DNA from: Albula goreensis
Taxonomy: Eukaryota; Chordata; Actinopteri; Albuliformes; Albulidae
Assembly: GCA_022829145.1 (NCBI GenBank)
Contig: CM040746.1
Span: forward strand, 21,983,332 to 22,047,331
Direction of reading: 5' to 3'
Length of the DNA stretch: 64,000 bases
Shown: piece by piece, positions 1-13,600 of the stretch
Layout: every line of letters begins with the position of its first letter
Position numbering within the stretch: position 1 is the first letter of the stretch
Notes under the pieces: generated by a model
What the model was told of the DNA's origin: nothing
What the model saw: only the letters and a program-made list of their open reading frames with translations
Databases searched by the model: none
Program-made: the position numbers and the translations under genes

Positions 1-152
1 TGACTAAGACCCTTTGTGATGATTTTTATCATCATCACATGAACCTGACAAATCCTCATAGATGTGTATGTTGAGCATGCTATTAATTAATTGTTCGATA
101 CAGATAGCATTTTAAGATAGTTTAATAGTGTTGTGCTGCATATTTCTTCCAG

Positions 153-3100
153 GCATGCTTCCTCCACCTCGAGAGGTATCTCTAACATTTAGAAATGATT
201 TCTGCGTGACCTTGGCATGGAGACCACCACAGAATTTAAATCGCAGCACATGTGACCTTCAGTACTACATAACTGAAGCATTTGGTCAGGTGAGTACATG
301 TACGCTAAGTAATGCCTAGCGATGTTTATTTACTGGAAGGTGTAACAGAGTATTTCAGATCTGTCAATAATTTTGTAAAGCTATGCCTCCCAGAAACTAA
401 ACTAAGAGGAAAAAAAGTTATATTTTGCTTCAGCCGAAACAGTGAAGCTGAAGGTTTTAATGCAAATATGGCAAAGGAAAATCTGAAAGAGTGCAAGCAA
501 ACAAACATAATCCCCTTCGAGTAAAATGCCATTAAGGTTGTTTGCTGTTAACCAGTGTCCCAATTCATGGGACAGACAGTTTGAAACATAATACAGTGAG
601 ATACACTCAATGCACTGGCTTGGTTACATGCACATGTCACAGCTAATAGTTGTATTTTTTTTTAGCTAACATAACTTTGTTAATGTTAGGTTAGCTTTGT
701 TAAGATAGCCAGCTTGGGAGCTAGTGGTGCAGATAGTAGCCAACTTTAGCAAGCCCCAGTCACTCACATTATGTTAGCTACTAGAGGAAGTAGAATAGTT
801 TATTGGATATCTGCTGTTTTATGGCCAAAAAATCCTAACATTAGCTAATAATGTGAATGATAGATTCAGAGTGTAAACATAGTTGGCTAAACATTAACGA
901 TCAGCCTAAACTGTGCACTGATCTTTCCCAGTTGATCTTGAGTAATGCAAACATAGTCTTTCATGCCAAATAAAGTGGTTTCTGGACATGAAGAATTATA
1001 TACAATATATGGCAGATGGTTGCTCAAGAAGACTCTTTGTGGATTAATAAGGCTATGGACTGTATTAAGCATCACTAGCCTGGTGCCCTGATTCTTAGTC
1101 ATTCTGCCACCAGGGTTTCAAAAAAGAGTATTACCAGATGCAGGTTTTTAGCTTTTCTTTTATGCCTAGGGCAACAAATGGCTTCTCGTTTGGTGCCCTG
1201 GTCATAAAAGACGACCACAAAATCAGTAACTGACGATCATTTCTGAATATGTGACTGGTAAAACACATTTCTAAAATCTCATTCCATGGACGAAACATGT
1301 TATTCAAACTGAGCATAGGTTCAGTGTAATAATTCCTAGTTTTGCCAGTTTGCTTGACCAGAAATTATTCCCTTTACAGGAGGTTGGACAATACACAAGG
1401 ACAGATACACACTTTGAATCTTGTCTGGACATGGAGAGAGGAGTGAATTACACAATAAGGACCCAGCCCAAAAACTGTGGTGACATGACTGACAGCAAAG
1501 ACATAGTCCGGGGTGCTAGTCCCCCCAAAGGTAATCCACATATAGTAGTCCAGATATGGCCCTCTGCTAAGAAATGTTAGTCTTTACCTCTAAATAATCA
1601 AGTTTGACTGGGATAAAATATGCTTGTGTCAACAATGGGCGTAATTTTATCTTAATCAGACCTAAAAAGGACTGTATTTGCTGGGATGTTTCATATTGAT
1701 TTTCAATTTTCTGAGAACATTTTAAAACCACATTTTTTAAAATCTAATATATAATTCCAAAAAATACTTTACCAGGTATTACATTGAGCATGTCTTATGA
1801 TGATTTCAAATTAGGTTTTAGTGAATATTTCAAACTACAGTCAAAAATCTGCATTTTCATCCCAATTAAGTAGCTGTGCTGTGCTACTGACCATGGTCAG
1901 GGCAGCTCAGCCAAATGTACAACTTTGTTGTCACATGCCTGCTGTTCAATAGTACTATTGTGAAAGCCAGCAAAGCTATATATAAATCCCAAAGCAGTTG
2001 CTGATTACCACAGTTGCATACCGTTGAGGATTTGGCTCACAGGTCTGTGTCTTCTCTGATATACTTTGACAGAAAAGCTGGTAAAAGATTTTGAGTGCAT
2101 TTACTACACATCCGGATCAATGAACTGCACCTGGAGTCCAGCAGACCAGACCACAGACCTCCAGCTCTACTACTGGTGAGTGTGTCTCTGTGCAGTTTCC
2201 GTCCTATGATGACCTGTGGGGGTGTAATGTGCGAGTGGGGATCAGCGGACAGCTGTTGTATTATGTTAATTTAAACAATAGAGGGGAAGAGCCCAGTGAC
2301 AAAAGATAAATCACCAGTATTCTGCATTATTTATATCAGTAGACTAGAAAGCACATTGTTGATTGACCTTTTTGTTATCTTATTTAAATTCATAAACTTT
2401 CCTATTATATATTTCAGCACTGCCATACTTTTGCAACTGTAAGCTTGTGGCCAGGTGTTTTGTGCAATGACGACCACTCAGTATTGTAGAAAGTGCTGTG
2501 GGGATATAAAAGTGTGCGTGTGTTTAGGGAGGCATGTGTGGTTGTTTTTGTGGATGGCATGTGCATGCGTGTGCATGAATGTTGTGTGATTGTATAGGTG
2601 TGCACGTGTACACCTGTTGGTGTGTGTTTATACATATGCCTGAAACTGTGTATGTACAGTGCTGTGAAAAAGTATTTGCCCCCTTACAGATTTCTTCTGT
2701 TTTTGCTTTTTTGTCACACTTAAATGTTTCAGATCATCAAATAATAAGATAATATCAGACAAAGATATCCTGAGTAAATACAAAATGCAGTTTTTAAATG
2801 ATTTCATTTATTAAGGGAAAAAATCTATCCAAACCAACCTGGCCCAATGTGAAAAATAATTGCCCCCCTTGTTAAATCATGAATTAACTGTAATTAACCA
2901 CATTTTGTGGAAAGCTGAGTTCAATTTCACTGATTACTGCCAAGAATCAAGAACTCATTTAAATAGAACCTGTATGACAACATGAAGTAAGCTAAAAGAT
3001 CTCAAAAAGCAACACATCATGCCTCAATCTAAAGAAATTCAAGAACGGATGAGAAACAAAGTCATTGACATCTATGAGTCTGGAAAGGGTTAAAAAGGCA

Positions 3101-6100
3101 TTTCTAAGGCTTTGGGACTCCAGCGAACCACAGTGAGACCCACAAATGGAGAAAACATGGAACAGTGGTGAACCTTCCTAGGAGTGGCCGGCCTACCAAA
3201 ATTACTCCAAGAGCGCATCTACGACTCATCCAGGAGGTCACAAAAGAACCCAGAACAACATCTAAAGCACTGCAGGCCTCACTTGCCTCAGTTAAGGTCA
3301 GTGTTCATGATTCAACAATAAGAAAGAGACTGGGCAAAAATGGAATCCATGGGGAAGTTCCAAGGCGAAAACCACTGCTGACCAAAAAGAACACAAAGGC
3401 CCGTCTCACATTTGCCAGAAAATATCTTCATGATTCCTAAGACTTTTGGGAAAATATTCTGTGGACTGATGAAAAAAAACTTTTTTGAAGGTGTGCGTCT
3501 CCTTACATCTGGTGGGAAACTAACACAGCATTTCAGAAAAAGAACATCATACCAACAGTCAAACATGGTGGTGGTAGTGTGATGGTCTGGGGCTGCTTTA
3601 CTGCTTCAGGACCTCAACAACTTGCCGTAGTTGATGGAACCATGAATTCTGCTCTCTACCAGGAAATCCTGAAGGAGAATGTCCGGCCATCAGTTTGTGA
3701 CCTTAAGCTCAAGCGCACTTGGGTTATGCAGCAGGATAATGAACCAAAACACGCCAGCAAGTCCATCTCTGAATGGCTAAAAAAAACCAAAATGAAGGCT
3801 TTTGAGTGGCCTAGTCAAAGTCCGGACGTAAATCCGATTGAGATGATGTGGCATGACCTTAAACGGGCCGTTCATGCTCGAAAACCCTCCAATGTGGCTG
3901 AATTAAAACAATTCTGCAAAGAAGAGTGGGCCAAAATTACTCCACAGCAATGTGAAAGACTCATTGCCAGTTATCGCAAACGCTTGATTGTAGTTGTTGC
4001 TGCCAAGGGTGGCACAACCAGTTATTAGGTTTAGGGGGCAATTACTTTTTTACATGGGGCTTGGTTGGTTTGGATAGCTTTTTTCCCTTAATAAATGAAA
4101 TCATCATTTAAAAACTGCGTTTTGTATTTACTCAGGATTTGTCTGACATTAAAATTTGTAAATATTTACAAATATTGTAATATATTTAAGTGTGACAAAA
4201 AAGCAAAAACAGGAGAATTCTGTAAGGGGGCAAATACTTTTTCACAGCACTGTATGTATGTGTATGTGGTTCTGTGTGTCTGCAATTAGGTGTTCATGTG
4301 CAGAGTTAGTGTACAGACAGCTTGACTGTATCCTCTGGAACCTCTCTGTATCTCAGCTCAGTTTTGATGTCTCAGGTATAAGAATATGGCCCAGCCCCTG
4401 AAACCCTGTGGTTTGTACCTGTACACTGGGGGCCTGAAGACCGGCTGTCACCTGCATGGCGACTTCCTCAATGTCACCAACCTCACCACTGAAGTATTCT
4501 TCCTCATCAATAGAACGCATGGTCCCTCCACTCTGCAGAACAAATTCAAGAGGACTACACGTGACAACAGTAATCAAAGACCCATGTCCCTTGGCAGGCC
4601 TAAGAGAACAGTTATCAAACAGCAATACAGCATACATGCATTCCCCAGAACAAGAACTATAAAAGCTGTTGCTGTGTAACAATGTGATCACACAATTTTT
4701 GCAATGTGTGAGGTGTTGCAAAGAGACACTTGACCAAGGGCAGTTTTTCATGCTTTCCAGAATAATTGTTAGAAAATTATTTGATTGAATAGTATTTTAA
4801 TTGCTAATTTGTAAAGTTTCACATTTTTTTCTGATTGTGGTTGCTGTTGTATAACTTGTGTAACTACTTATATAACAATTGTTTACCTTTCCTGGTTTCT
4901 GCTAATGCCTGTTTGGAGTCACTTGGTGCAGTTCACACAAAAACAGTTAAGCTAATATGCTGCCTTGATACAAAGCATACTGTCTAGAATATGGGTAAAT
5001 GATAGGCAAATCTTCATGGGCCATGCGGTCTTGTCACTACATATTCTTATCTTTCTCTTCTGTTTAAATGTGTCTGTAGAAACTGAATTTAAATAATTAA
5101 GGAAGTTAATATGAGAACACATTAATTCATTATACAGAGTGTTGAAGGAGGGAATTGGTGCTGTGCTTTAACATTCTATGTCCTGCTTTCCCATTCTACC
5201 TCCACCCATTCACACAGTGAAGCCTTTTCCCCCCAAACTTAACATGAAGAAAAAGGAGGGGGGCATGCTGGAGCTCAGTTGTGACCCACCCAGTGGGTTT
5301 GACCCCAGCTTGGACTACTGGGACTACACACTTCGCTATAGAACCAGCAAGGACTCTAACTGGAAGGTACTGTTGGTGTTAAAGCAGTGTTAAAGCTAAA
5401 GTAGACTGTCGTTTTTCCACCCCAGGACCCTCTGCTCTAAAGTAATTGTCTGTTATTGCAGGAGATATCTCCTGTCCGGTGTACAGCACTCGTTCCATAC
5501 GACCATCACTTCCAGTACAGAGTTCAGGTGAAAGCCATCTGCAAGGATATCTGTGGAACAGGAGCTAGTGACTGGAGTCAGGAGGAATGCTATGGTATGC
5601 TCTCTCTTTTTGGTAGTTCTCTGTGATGTGATGTGCAGTGCCTTCATGGGCAGAGTGTACACCCTGATCCTGAAAAGCTGGGGGCTAAATCAGCAGCTGT
5701 GAAAATACAGAAAATGGTCCCCAAAATGCAAAAATGATCCGAATTAAAAGATATTGTTTTTGTGTGATGCTTTGGTTAATGGCTCTTCAATAGACTAGGG
5801 TCCTACCCAGCGTGGAATGTCTTTGTACATCAGCTAAAAACAGCTAAAATCACTGAAAACAAAGGAAATGAAAACAAAACAAATGCTTTTGCCAAACAGA
5901 TTAGGATAGGGCTGCAGCCACTGGCTGCAGCTCTTCTAGAAGATGTCTAAGTTTCTTGCTGCTTGTCTGAGTCAGTTGATCTTTTTGGTCTAAATGAGAA
6001 TTTTTGTAAGCACCATACATACATCCTCCAACTGCAGAATCCCATTCTGATAATCAGATATGGTGGTGAGAATGCTGGTTCAGGGCTGCATTGTTGGTGG

Positions 6101-7260
6101 ACTCAGGTGGTTGGTCAGGGAAGCATAAATTCATTATTTTTAATTAAAATTATGAAGTGCGATGAGCAGAAGCTGTGCCAAAATAAGTCCTGTATACATA
6201 CACCTACCCTAAACATCCAAGCAGATCACCAAATTCCTTAATTTTCTGGCAAGAATTTGGTAAAATTTCTTTGCTAATGGCAGATGAAGATTGATAAACA
6301 ACTGTAGGAAATGTATAATTACTTCTCACAATTAAATTCAGGTGTTCATTTTTACCTTCCTGACATAGCTGAGCGAGTTCAGCACCACCCACCAAGCTGT
6401 TCCTCTTGTCAACCTTGTGAAGAGGAAAGAATCGTTGACGATACTAAATGCCAGCTTTCAGTTTAAACATTGCTCTAATGACACTTGCCCTGTTGTTAGC
6501 GCTGAATCACCACAGCTTTTTGTCATTGGATGTTTTAGGTCAAGATCAAGCCTCTGACTGGTCCTTTCACTTGACTCTCATCGCTATTCCTGTAGTGATA
6601 ACAATCTGCGTCATCTTGTTCCTGTTCTTCTTAAAGAAGTAAGGCATCTGGTGCTGTGTGTTGGGGGAGGGTGGTGGGGGTAGGGAGTATTCCTAAACCC
6701 GTGGGTCCATTGTGAAAAGACTACATAAAAATTGACTAGAGATAAAAAAAAATTGATTGCAGTCTTAAATATATAAAACCAGTCGCAAAAAAGACAAAGA
6801 AGTCCACATTAGCTCATGCTTTCCCAGTCAGGCAGCAGTTCTCCCTCTTGACAGTGGTCCTGTTTCCTGTCCTTGTAATTTGCCATTAATATCAAATCAA
6901 GACAGTAGCCAGTTTTGATGTCTGGGCCAGTATGGCGTGCCTTTTCTTAGTCTTTATTCAGTCTCTCTTCCTCCCTCCTCAGACTCCGAGTCTTGATCCT
7001 GCCCCAAATTCCTGACCCATTGAAGTTATTCAAAGAGCTGATCAACAGCAAGGAGGTCTCAACAGATGCGGGCTCAAATCTCATGGAGAGCAAGGTAGTT
7101 AATATGATCATTAAACCAAATTCCAACAATAATGCAACACATTTAAACGCTAAAGTTGATCCTCCTGATTGTGTTGCAGATCTGGGAAAAGCAGAAGGTG
7201 TACGTGCCAGAAAGGCCAGAGCTGTGTGTGGATGTCTGGTTGGTGGACCAAGATCCGTGA
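153..7260 (+). CDS. IL-13 receptor alpha-family cytokine receptor, copy 1 (il13ra2-like), 5' end missing
   Basis: Nine exons join in frame: 153-289, 1380-1530, 2073-2175, 4376-4569, 5218-5366, 5462-5594, 6539-6638, 6983-7094 and 7180-7260 (TGA). All have AG/GT borders, and their phases match copy 2 exon by exon. The signal-peptide exon must lie left of the window. Seen in the protein: an N-terminal domain starting MLPPPREVSL; a haemopoietin-receptor module with FECIYY, MNCTW and LYYWYKN and paired cysteines; a third domain ending ASDWS where WSxWS is expected; a transmembrane stretch in exon 6539-6638; and a tail with ILPQIPDPLK, a Box1-like motif. NxS/T sites include NRST, NYTI, NCTW and NVTN. 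The layout fits an IL-4/IL-13-binding type I membrane receptor subunit. The spacing and FECIYY resemble IL13RA2, whereas the Box1 motif resembles IL13RA1. The exact ortholog is unresolved. Confidence 0.8.
2657..4252 (+). mobile_element. Tc1/mariner transposon with long terminal inverted repeats, inactive
   Basis: A 1.6-kb element lies in an intron of receptor copy 1, between TA dinucleotides (2655-2656 and 4253-4254), the usual Tc1 target duplication. The outer inverted repeats begin CAGTGCTGTGAAAAAGTATT and match over about 65 bp. A second inner match near 2790-2870 and 4035-4130 makes each end about 210 bp, of the IR/DR type. The inside holds a broken transposase. The well-matched ends suggest a fairly young insertion. 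No equivalent is present at the same place in copy 2, so it came after the tandem duplication. Confidence 0.9.
3019..4028 (+). pseudogene. Tc1-like transposase, disrupted
   Basis: The reading starts at ATG 3019 (MPQSKEIQERMRNK), meets an in-frame stop within about 25 codons, and continues in a different frame from 3165. Further stops follow at about 3438-3440 and 3487. The last open part, 3579-4028, carries MVWGCF, QQDNEPKHAS and SQSPDVNPIEMMW, which are the second Asp and third acidic-residue regions of the Tc1 DDE catalytic core. The first Asp region reads LWTDEKK near 3460. The stops and frame change mean no working transposase can be made here. Active relatives cut and paste their element at TA sites. 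Confidence 0.85.
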
Positions 7261-8325
7261 CCAACCTGTCCTAACCCACCAGTGTTCCAGCAACATGAAT
7301 GGACCACAAAAAAGAATCAACTTTGAACAATTGTGGTACCCTGTTCCTCTCTGTTGGTATGAAAGAAGAGGAGCATCTGTTTGTGCAGTTTTTGCACAAG
7401 CTCAACATTGCATGATCGGCACAGCGATTTTCTGATATATTTAAAATAGATATTAAATCTGATATTTTCAAATATATCATCAAGATATTTCTATGTGCTC
7501 CTCTGCACCACGTCTCAGCCAGCTGTCTCTTAGCTTCACGCTGACCTGAGTGTCTTTAGTTGGTGATCGTCCTCTTTAGTACTTACTCAGGGAGCTGTCA
7601 TTAACCACTGTGATGTTCATAACAACCAACAGTGTAAAGAAAGAAAATGAGGAGGACTGGAAGATTCCAGTCCTCCAACACCAAGATACTTCCCACCCAT
7701 TACTTCTGCTGCAACTAAAAAAGAGCTAGACCAGCACTGGAGAATGACATAGAATTGAAATTTTACATCAGCATGGTCCATCTCCATATTTGTCATCCAA
7801 GTTAGCTGTAGCTGTGGTACCCGTATGTGTCATTTTCCTGGCCAACTAACAAATGGTATTGTTGATGAAAATCCCTCCCAACATTTTTCCATCTAGTAAT
7901 TTTCCCAGATCCTCTTATTTTGCGATCCTCGTGCTTCATAGCAATGGGGGTTACCTGCACTTTGCAATAGTCTGGAGTATTGGAATGGATTCACTCTTGG
8001 CTTTCTTTTGCTAACTGCTACCTAAGCAGTCACTATTGTGGCACTGATATTACATGCTGTTAACATATTTTTTTTGTGAATAGTAAATGACTTTGTATGT
8101 GAAGACATTTCTAAGATTTTCTCTCTTTTGTAATATTCTTGTTTCATGAACCAAAATATGTTACTTTTCTAAATTTAAGGACAGAGAGAATAACTGTTTG
8201 TATTGCAAGCTAATTTGAGTTAACTAGCTGGCTAGTTCTGTGAGTACTATAACAGCTGCAAAGCAGCTAGCTAGCCAACTCTTTTAATGTGAATGTAAAT
8301 TTGTTCATAGATATTAAGTCTTGAA

Positions 8326-8331
8326 AATAAA
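8326..8331 (+). terminator. Candidate polyadenylation signal of receptor copy 1
   Basis: AATAAA sits about 1.07 kb after the copy 1 stop codon, inside TTGAAAATAAAAAG. It is the first well-placed signal I noticed and would give a 3' UTR from 7261 to about 8350. AATAAA is common in AT-rich DNA, so other sites remain possible. Confidence 0.35.
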
Positions 8332-8349
8332 AAGTGTCATGTTTTTACT

Positions 8350-10440
8350 AATTCAATGACTTATTAAAAACTACATACTTAAGCTTGAAAGGAAGCAAGT
8401 TTTCACAGGGTCATATGTTACCGTTGTGGATGGAAAAATCACTGACCATTGATATGAACTTTCCTCTTATCGTATACATTCCCTTATCTTTTCAGAAGTG
8501 AGAAATTGATGGGAGGTCCCCATACTCCCTCAAGTCAGAATTCCTTACAGTTCCCAGTTTGACCCCAATTATCACTATCACTAAAAACAGTAAAATCCTT
8601 ATTACTGAAAGTGAAATTACTATGTGAAAAGATGAAAACACACTTTCCATTTGTAAAAAGAATAATAAAGATTCATCAGAGTGAATTAAAACAGATGGGA
8701 GTTAAAATCAAAGAAAGTCCATTTTGCTATTTACTTAATAATAAAAAAACAATGTTTTTCTTTCCCATGCTATGATGAAGTAAGAACATTTGAATAAGCT
8801 TTGGGCCTGTACATACAGTTTATATTACCATCAGTATCTAGATACGTATTCATATTTAAAAGTGCTGTATTGATTGCTCAGTCTCAGAGATCTAGAATAA
8901 GATAGATCTCTTGTATTTATAGATAGGCATGATGAGTCCATCATTTGTATAAATATTCCAAGCTATAGTGTTTTCTGGAGCAGGCAGGGGTGTTTTGCTG
9001 AAACTTGAATTTCCAAAACTGAATGTCAAGAAATACTACCTTTCATAAATGTTACATATAAATCAACTCATGATTGTTTGATAGATTTACAGCTGTAATC
9101 TGTCCTAATGGTAATAGTGTAGTCACCAGGTATATGAACCAAACTACAGATGGAAAACCTGAGATCTCAAATGAAATGGCAATGAGCCAAAGCTGTATTG
9201 TGCTAAATTTAGTTGTTCCTGAATTTGCAAACGCCTTCCAGAAAATTTTATAGCACTGTTACACAGGAAATAAAGGTTAAAAAATTAACTGCAATTATAA
9301 AAGCGTCCAGAAGATGGCTTGAAAAAGGACTAAGTGCTTCCAAGAGTGAGGTAGTCTCATTATCTGTTCATCTTGTTTTCCAAATGAACCGAACCTTGTG
9401 CCAGTTCATTTAGGCCCCAGTCTGATTTACAGTTCATTTAAATGAATTTCACCAAACAACCAGGAAAACATACAGTACCTCTATCACATGGATGAACCAT
9501 ATTTCTGATAACACAAAAACCACTTCCACGTATGTTTCCCAGACCGCCTATCAGAGATTGAGCATCTGAAGTCGAGACCACTGGTAATTATTTTCCAGGT
9601 AAGAATTTGTTACCTGAATTTGTAGAAACTACGTGAATGCAAAAAAAAAACCGCAACACCCCAAGTTAGAAAGCTAACACGGAACTAAATTGCCTAATTT
9701 TAGATACTCAAGAACAATTTTAACTAACGACGTATGCTATTTCTGTAAAATGGGCAGAAATTGAAGTGGAAGAGGCTGCGACTGGTTCATAAAATGATAA
9801 CCCCACCATCCAACTCGTATTTAATTGACGGGAAATTAAAAAGGAGCCTTCTCTGTTTATTTTACATTTCCCTTTTTGTCTTTCCCATTTGATGGAGGCG
9901 TGGGGTTATTGCGGGGAAGGTGTGGAGTAAATGCATATGTATATAATAAGACATACAACGATACAAATTATGTATTATATATTTTATTATTTATTATATT
10001 TCTAATTACGTAAAATCGCGCAAACAAAGCAATGCATTCAATTTATTGGCCAAGTGATGGTGCAACTCGTTGGTGAAGAGAATTGATACTTTTGTTTTCT
10101 CTTTGCTGTATTTAACTTACCTGCTTGTACAAAAATACTTCTGACCATTGCTAAAGACGTAGTATTGACTCCGAACGATCTCCAGTTTTCAATATTTCAT
10201 TTTTAAACTGTTTTAGATAACGCATCATTTAACAATATAAAACAATGTTAAAACATTTCTAAAGTTTAAATGAATAGATTCCACATGCCTGTATGAATTA
10301 TTCCATTTAATATAAAATTAAACATATAGGCCTAACATAAAAAATTATGCGTTGAGGGAAAAGTGAAAGCAGTAATAAAGAGTGAGCTTCGTAGACCTTA
10401 AGCGATGATAGCAATGCACAACTTTTATACGCTTCCTACT
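8350..10440. other. Spacer between the two receptor copies
   Basis: AT-rich DNA with only short unconvincing open frames. I found no splice-bordered exon resembling a receptor domain, no RNA gene and no long repeat. The last few hundred bases upstream of 10674 probably hold the copy 2 promoter. Confidence 0.5.
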
Positions 10441-10478
10441 ATGCGTAATCCGTTTTCATTGGAGTTACTCTTGTTACA

Positions 10479-10490
10479 GTTCCTTGGAAC
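10479..10490. promoter_or_regulatory. STAT6-type element (TTC-N4-GAA) upstream of receptor copy 2
   Basis: The sequence GTTCCTTGGAAC contains TTC, four bases, then GAA, the spacing preferred by STAT6. It also has 5-bp inverted arms. It lies about 185 bp upstream of the copy 2 ATG and about 120 bp upstream of a TATA-like box. STAT6 is the main transcription factor of IL-4/IL-13 signalling, so feedback control is plausible. A single 10-bp match is weak evidence by itself. Confidence 0.35.
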
Positions 10491-10606
10491 AATACGGAAA
10501 TGGCCAGTGCTTGGAAAGTTCTTGAAATCAACGGCTTCTAACGTCTCCTACAGAGTACTCCTCGCTTTTATGTTTTCTTCGCTGGTATGACAGAAAGAAG
10601 TTTCAC

Positions 10607-10613
10607 TATATAG
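10607..10613 (+). promoter_or_regulatory. TATA-like box of receptor copy 2
   Basis: CACTATATAGGTA lies about 65 bp before the ATG at 10674. That leaves room for a start site near 10635-10640 and a 5' UTR of a few tens of bases. The position fits a TATA box. No transcript evidence is available. Confidence 0.4.
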
Positions 10614-10673
10614 GTAGCTGAGGAACGAGACCTTTACATTATTGGGAATACACAGTTTGAACACGGCTTCAAC

Positions 10674-13600
10674 ATGGACCTTCGGTTCACTGTATTTTTC
10701 CTGATTGTATATTGTTGGATGGCTTTCGCTTTGGTGCCACACGAAACGGGTAGGCTAATTTGTGTTCTTTTTGTTTTTAAACATATTATTCCCACAGTCT
10801 GGGATGTATGGTGTATTTCATACAAAAGTAAAATGATCTGGGGAAGTGTGAAAGACGTATTGACGGAAAAATGCGCATGTACTCAAGTTGACGAATAAAG
10901 GTACGATTCCTGAAAATGACGTCAGGGCGCAGAAACGTTTTTACAGTAAGTCCGGTTGTGTCTTAGTTTGGAATACCAATCTTTCTGCAAAAAATAAATA
11001 AAATAATTGAATAATACAAATCATTATATTTCGCAGTAATATTGAATTATGGTTTTAACCTGTATGAAGATAAAATAGCTACCCAGGTTCTCCGACTCGT
11101 GGTAAAATTGGCTTGATAGTCGATATTCGACTGACATTCACCTTCAAAAGATTCCTCCTATGTTGAAAGCATGTGTGAAATATTTAATTTCTGATGTAGA
11201 TTGTTATGCAGCTTTTGGGTTTATGTCCAACCTCTCAGTTTTTGGGCTCACTGTTAATCATACAAGCTATAAAATTACACTGCTCAAAAAAATTAAGGGA
11301 ATACTTAATCGTCACAGTGTAACATCAAGTCAGTTAAACTTCAGGGATATCAGTCTGTCCAGTTAGGAAGCATAAGCGATTGTGAATCAATTTCACCTGC
11401 TTTGGTGCAAATGAGAGTGACAACAGGTGCACTGGAGAGGCAACAGCAAGACAAACCCCAAAAAAGGAATGGTTATGCAGGTAGTGGCCACAGACCATTG
11501 CTCTCAACTTATCTACCTGACTGATTATTCCCTAGTTTTGCTTTTTGCTAGTGTCCTTGTCACTGCTTGTAGCATGAGGCAGTACCAGAAGCTCATTCAG
11601 GTTGCACAGGTAGTACAGCTCCTCTAGGATGGCACATCCATACGAGCCATCGCAAGAAGGTTTGCTGTGACTCCCAGCACAGTCTCAAGAGGAGATACCA
11701 GGAGACAGGCCATTACACAAGGAAAGCTAGACAGGGCCATAGAAGGGCATCAACCCAGCAGCGGTAACCCAGACCAGTATCTGCTCCTTTGTGCAAGGAG
11801 GAACAGGAGGAGCACTGCCAGAGTCCCACAAAATGACCTCCAGTGGGCTACTTGTATGCATGTTTCTGACCAAACTGTCAGAAACAGACTCCATGAGGGT
11901 GGCTTGAGGGCCCGATGTCCTCTAGTGGGACCTGTGCTCACAGCCCAGCACCCTGCAGCTCAATTGGCATTCGCCAGAGAACACCAGAATCGGCAGGTCC
12001 TCTATTGGCGCCCCGTTCTCTTCACAGATGAGAGCAGGTTCACACTCAGCACATGTGACAGACGTGAAAGAGTCTGGAGACACTGTGGAAAATGTTATAT
12101 TGCCTGCAACATCATCCAGCATGACCGGTTTGGCAGTGGGCTGGTGATGGTCTGGGGAGGCATATCCTTGGAGGATTGCCCAGTCCCCCAATGGTACCCT
12201 GACTGCTTTTAGGTACCGGGATGAAATCCTCAGACCCATTGTCAGACCTTACGCTGGTGCAGTGGGCCCTGGGTTACTCCGGGTGCAGAACAATGCCAGC
12301 CTCCTGTGGCCAGAGCGCGTAGGCAGTCCCTGGATGACGAAGGCATTAATGCCATTGACTGGCCGTCACGTTCCCCAGACCTGAATGCAATTGAGAACCT
12401 CTGGGACGTTATGTATCGGTGCATCCAACGCTGTCAAGTAGTGCCACAGACTGTCCAGGAGCTCACTGATGCCCTGATCCTGGTCTGGGAGGAGATCCCC
12501 AGGACACCATCCGCTGTCTCATCAGGAGCTTGCCCAGACGTTGTCGGGAATGCATACAGGCACGTGGGGACCATACACACTACTGTGCCACATTATAAGT
12601 TGCCATGATGAAATTCATGCAAGTTGCATAGCCTGTGATTTCATTTTTTTAAATTTGATTTTCAGTGTGATTATGAATCCAGCCCTCAGTGGGTTGATGA
12701 TTTTGGTTTCCATTGACCATTGTTACGTCATTTTGTCCTCAACAAATTACACAACCAGATCAGTAAAGATTTCCAACTTGAATATTTTGTTCATCAAGAT
12801 CTGTGTTGTGATTGAAGTGTTCCCTTCATTTTTTGAGCAGTGTAGTTCTGTCAGGTCTAACTAGAAATTAATTGGTGCTTACGAAGCCCTTAAGGATATC
12901 AAATACCAGAAAAAAACATTGACATTTGGATATTTATAAAGAACCATTGTCTTACAGGCAGTATTTATTTTAAAATGTCATTCTGAATTATATGTTTTTG
13001 TAGTACAATGTAGCAAGGGCCCTGTCTATGTGCTTAGGTACATAGAAACATGATCCATGAAAATGAAACAGACACTGCATAATTTCTCATAATGAAATGC
13101 ATGCTACAAAGATTTATTCATCCCCAGAGATTGCACTGAACATGTAATAAATCAGTATAATATGATAAAACAAATTACAGTTGCTAAAATAAATGTGCTG
13201 TTAACAAAATGTATTAAATGGCAGAAGTGCACAAGAAACACATTCCAATAGCGTACAGGTCAACAGATGCATGACAGTGTAACCTGTGCAATTGATACAA
13301 ATTTTTAATGGGGCTTTTATTTCAAAAGTAGAATTCAGCATCTGATTTAGAATTCACTTTTGTGAAAAAATACTTCTATGCAACTATTTATTCATCATAA
13401 ACTGAATAAATAATTATAACTGTATGATACACAGGGTCCAGGAGATCTAGTCTGAGTACCCACATGAATTGAACAAGCTCACTATTTCTTATCTGAGAAG
13501 AGGTCTGGTAACCAGGCTACAGGAAACCAGCAAATATGAGGAAATTCACATGTTGTTTTAAAAAAAAATGATGATTCAATTTTTATGGTTTCATGCCAAT

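Noticed and set aside
4353-4751. Minus-strand 132-codon open frame (and its twin at 16499-16729)
   Set aside because: It is the antisense shadow of the duplicated receptor exon, and the open frame follows from the conserved sense codons.
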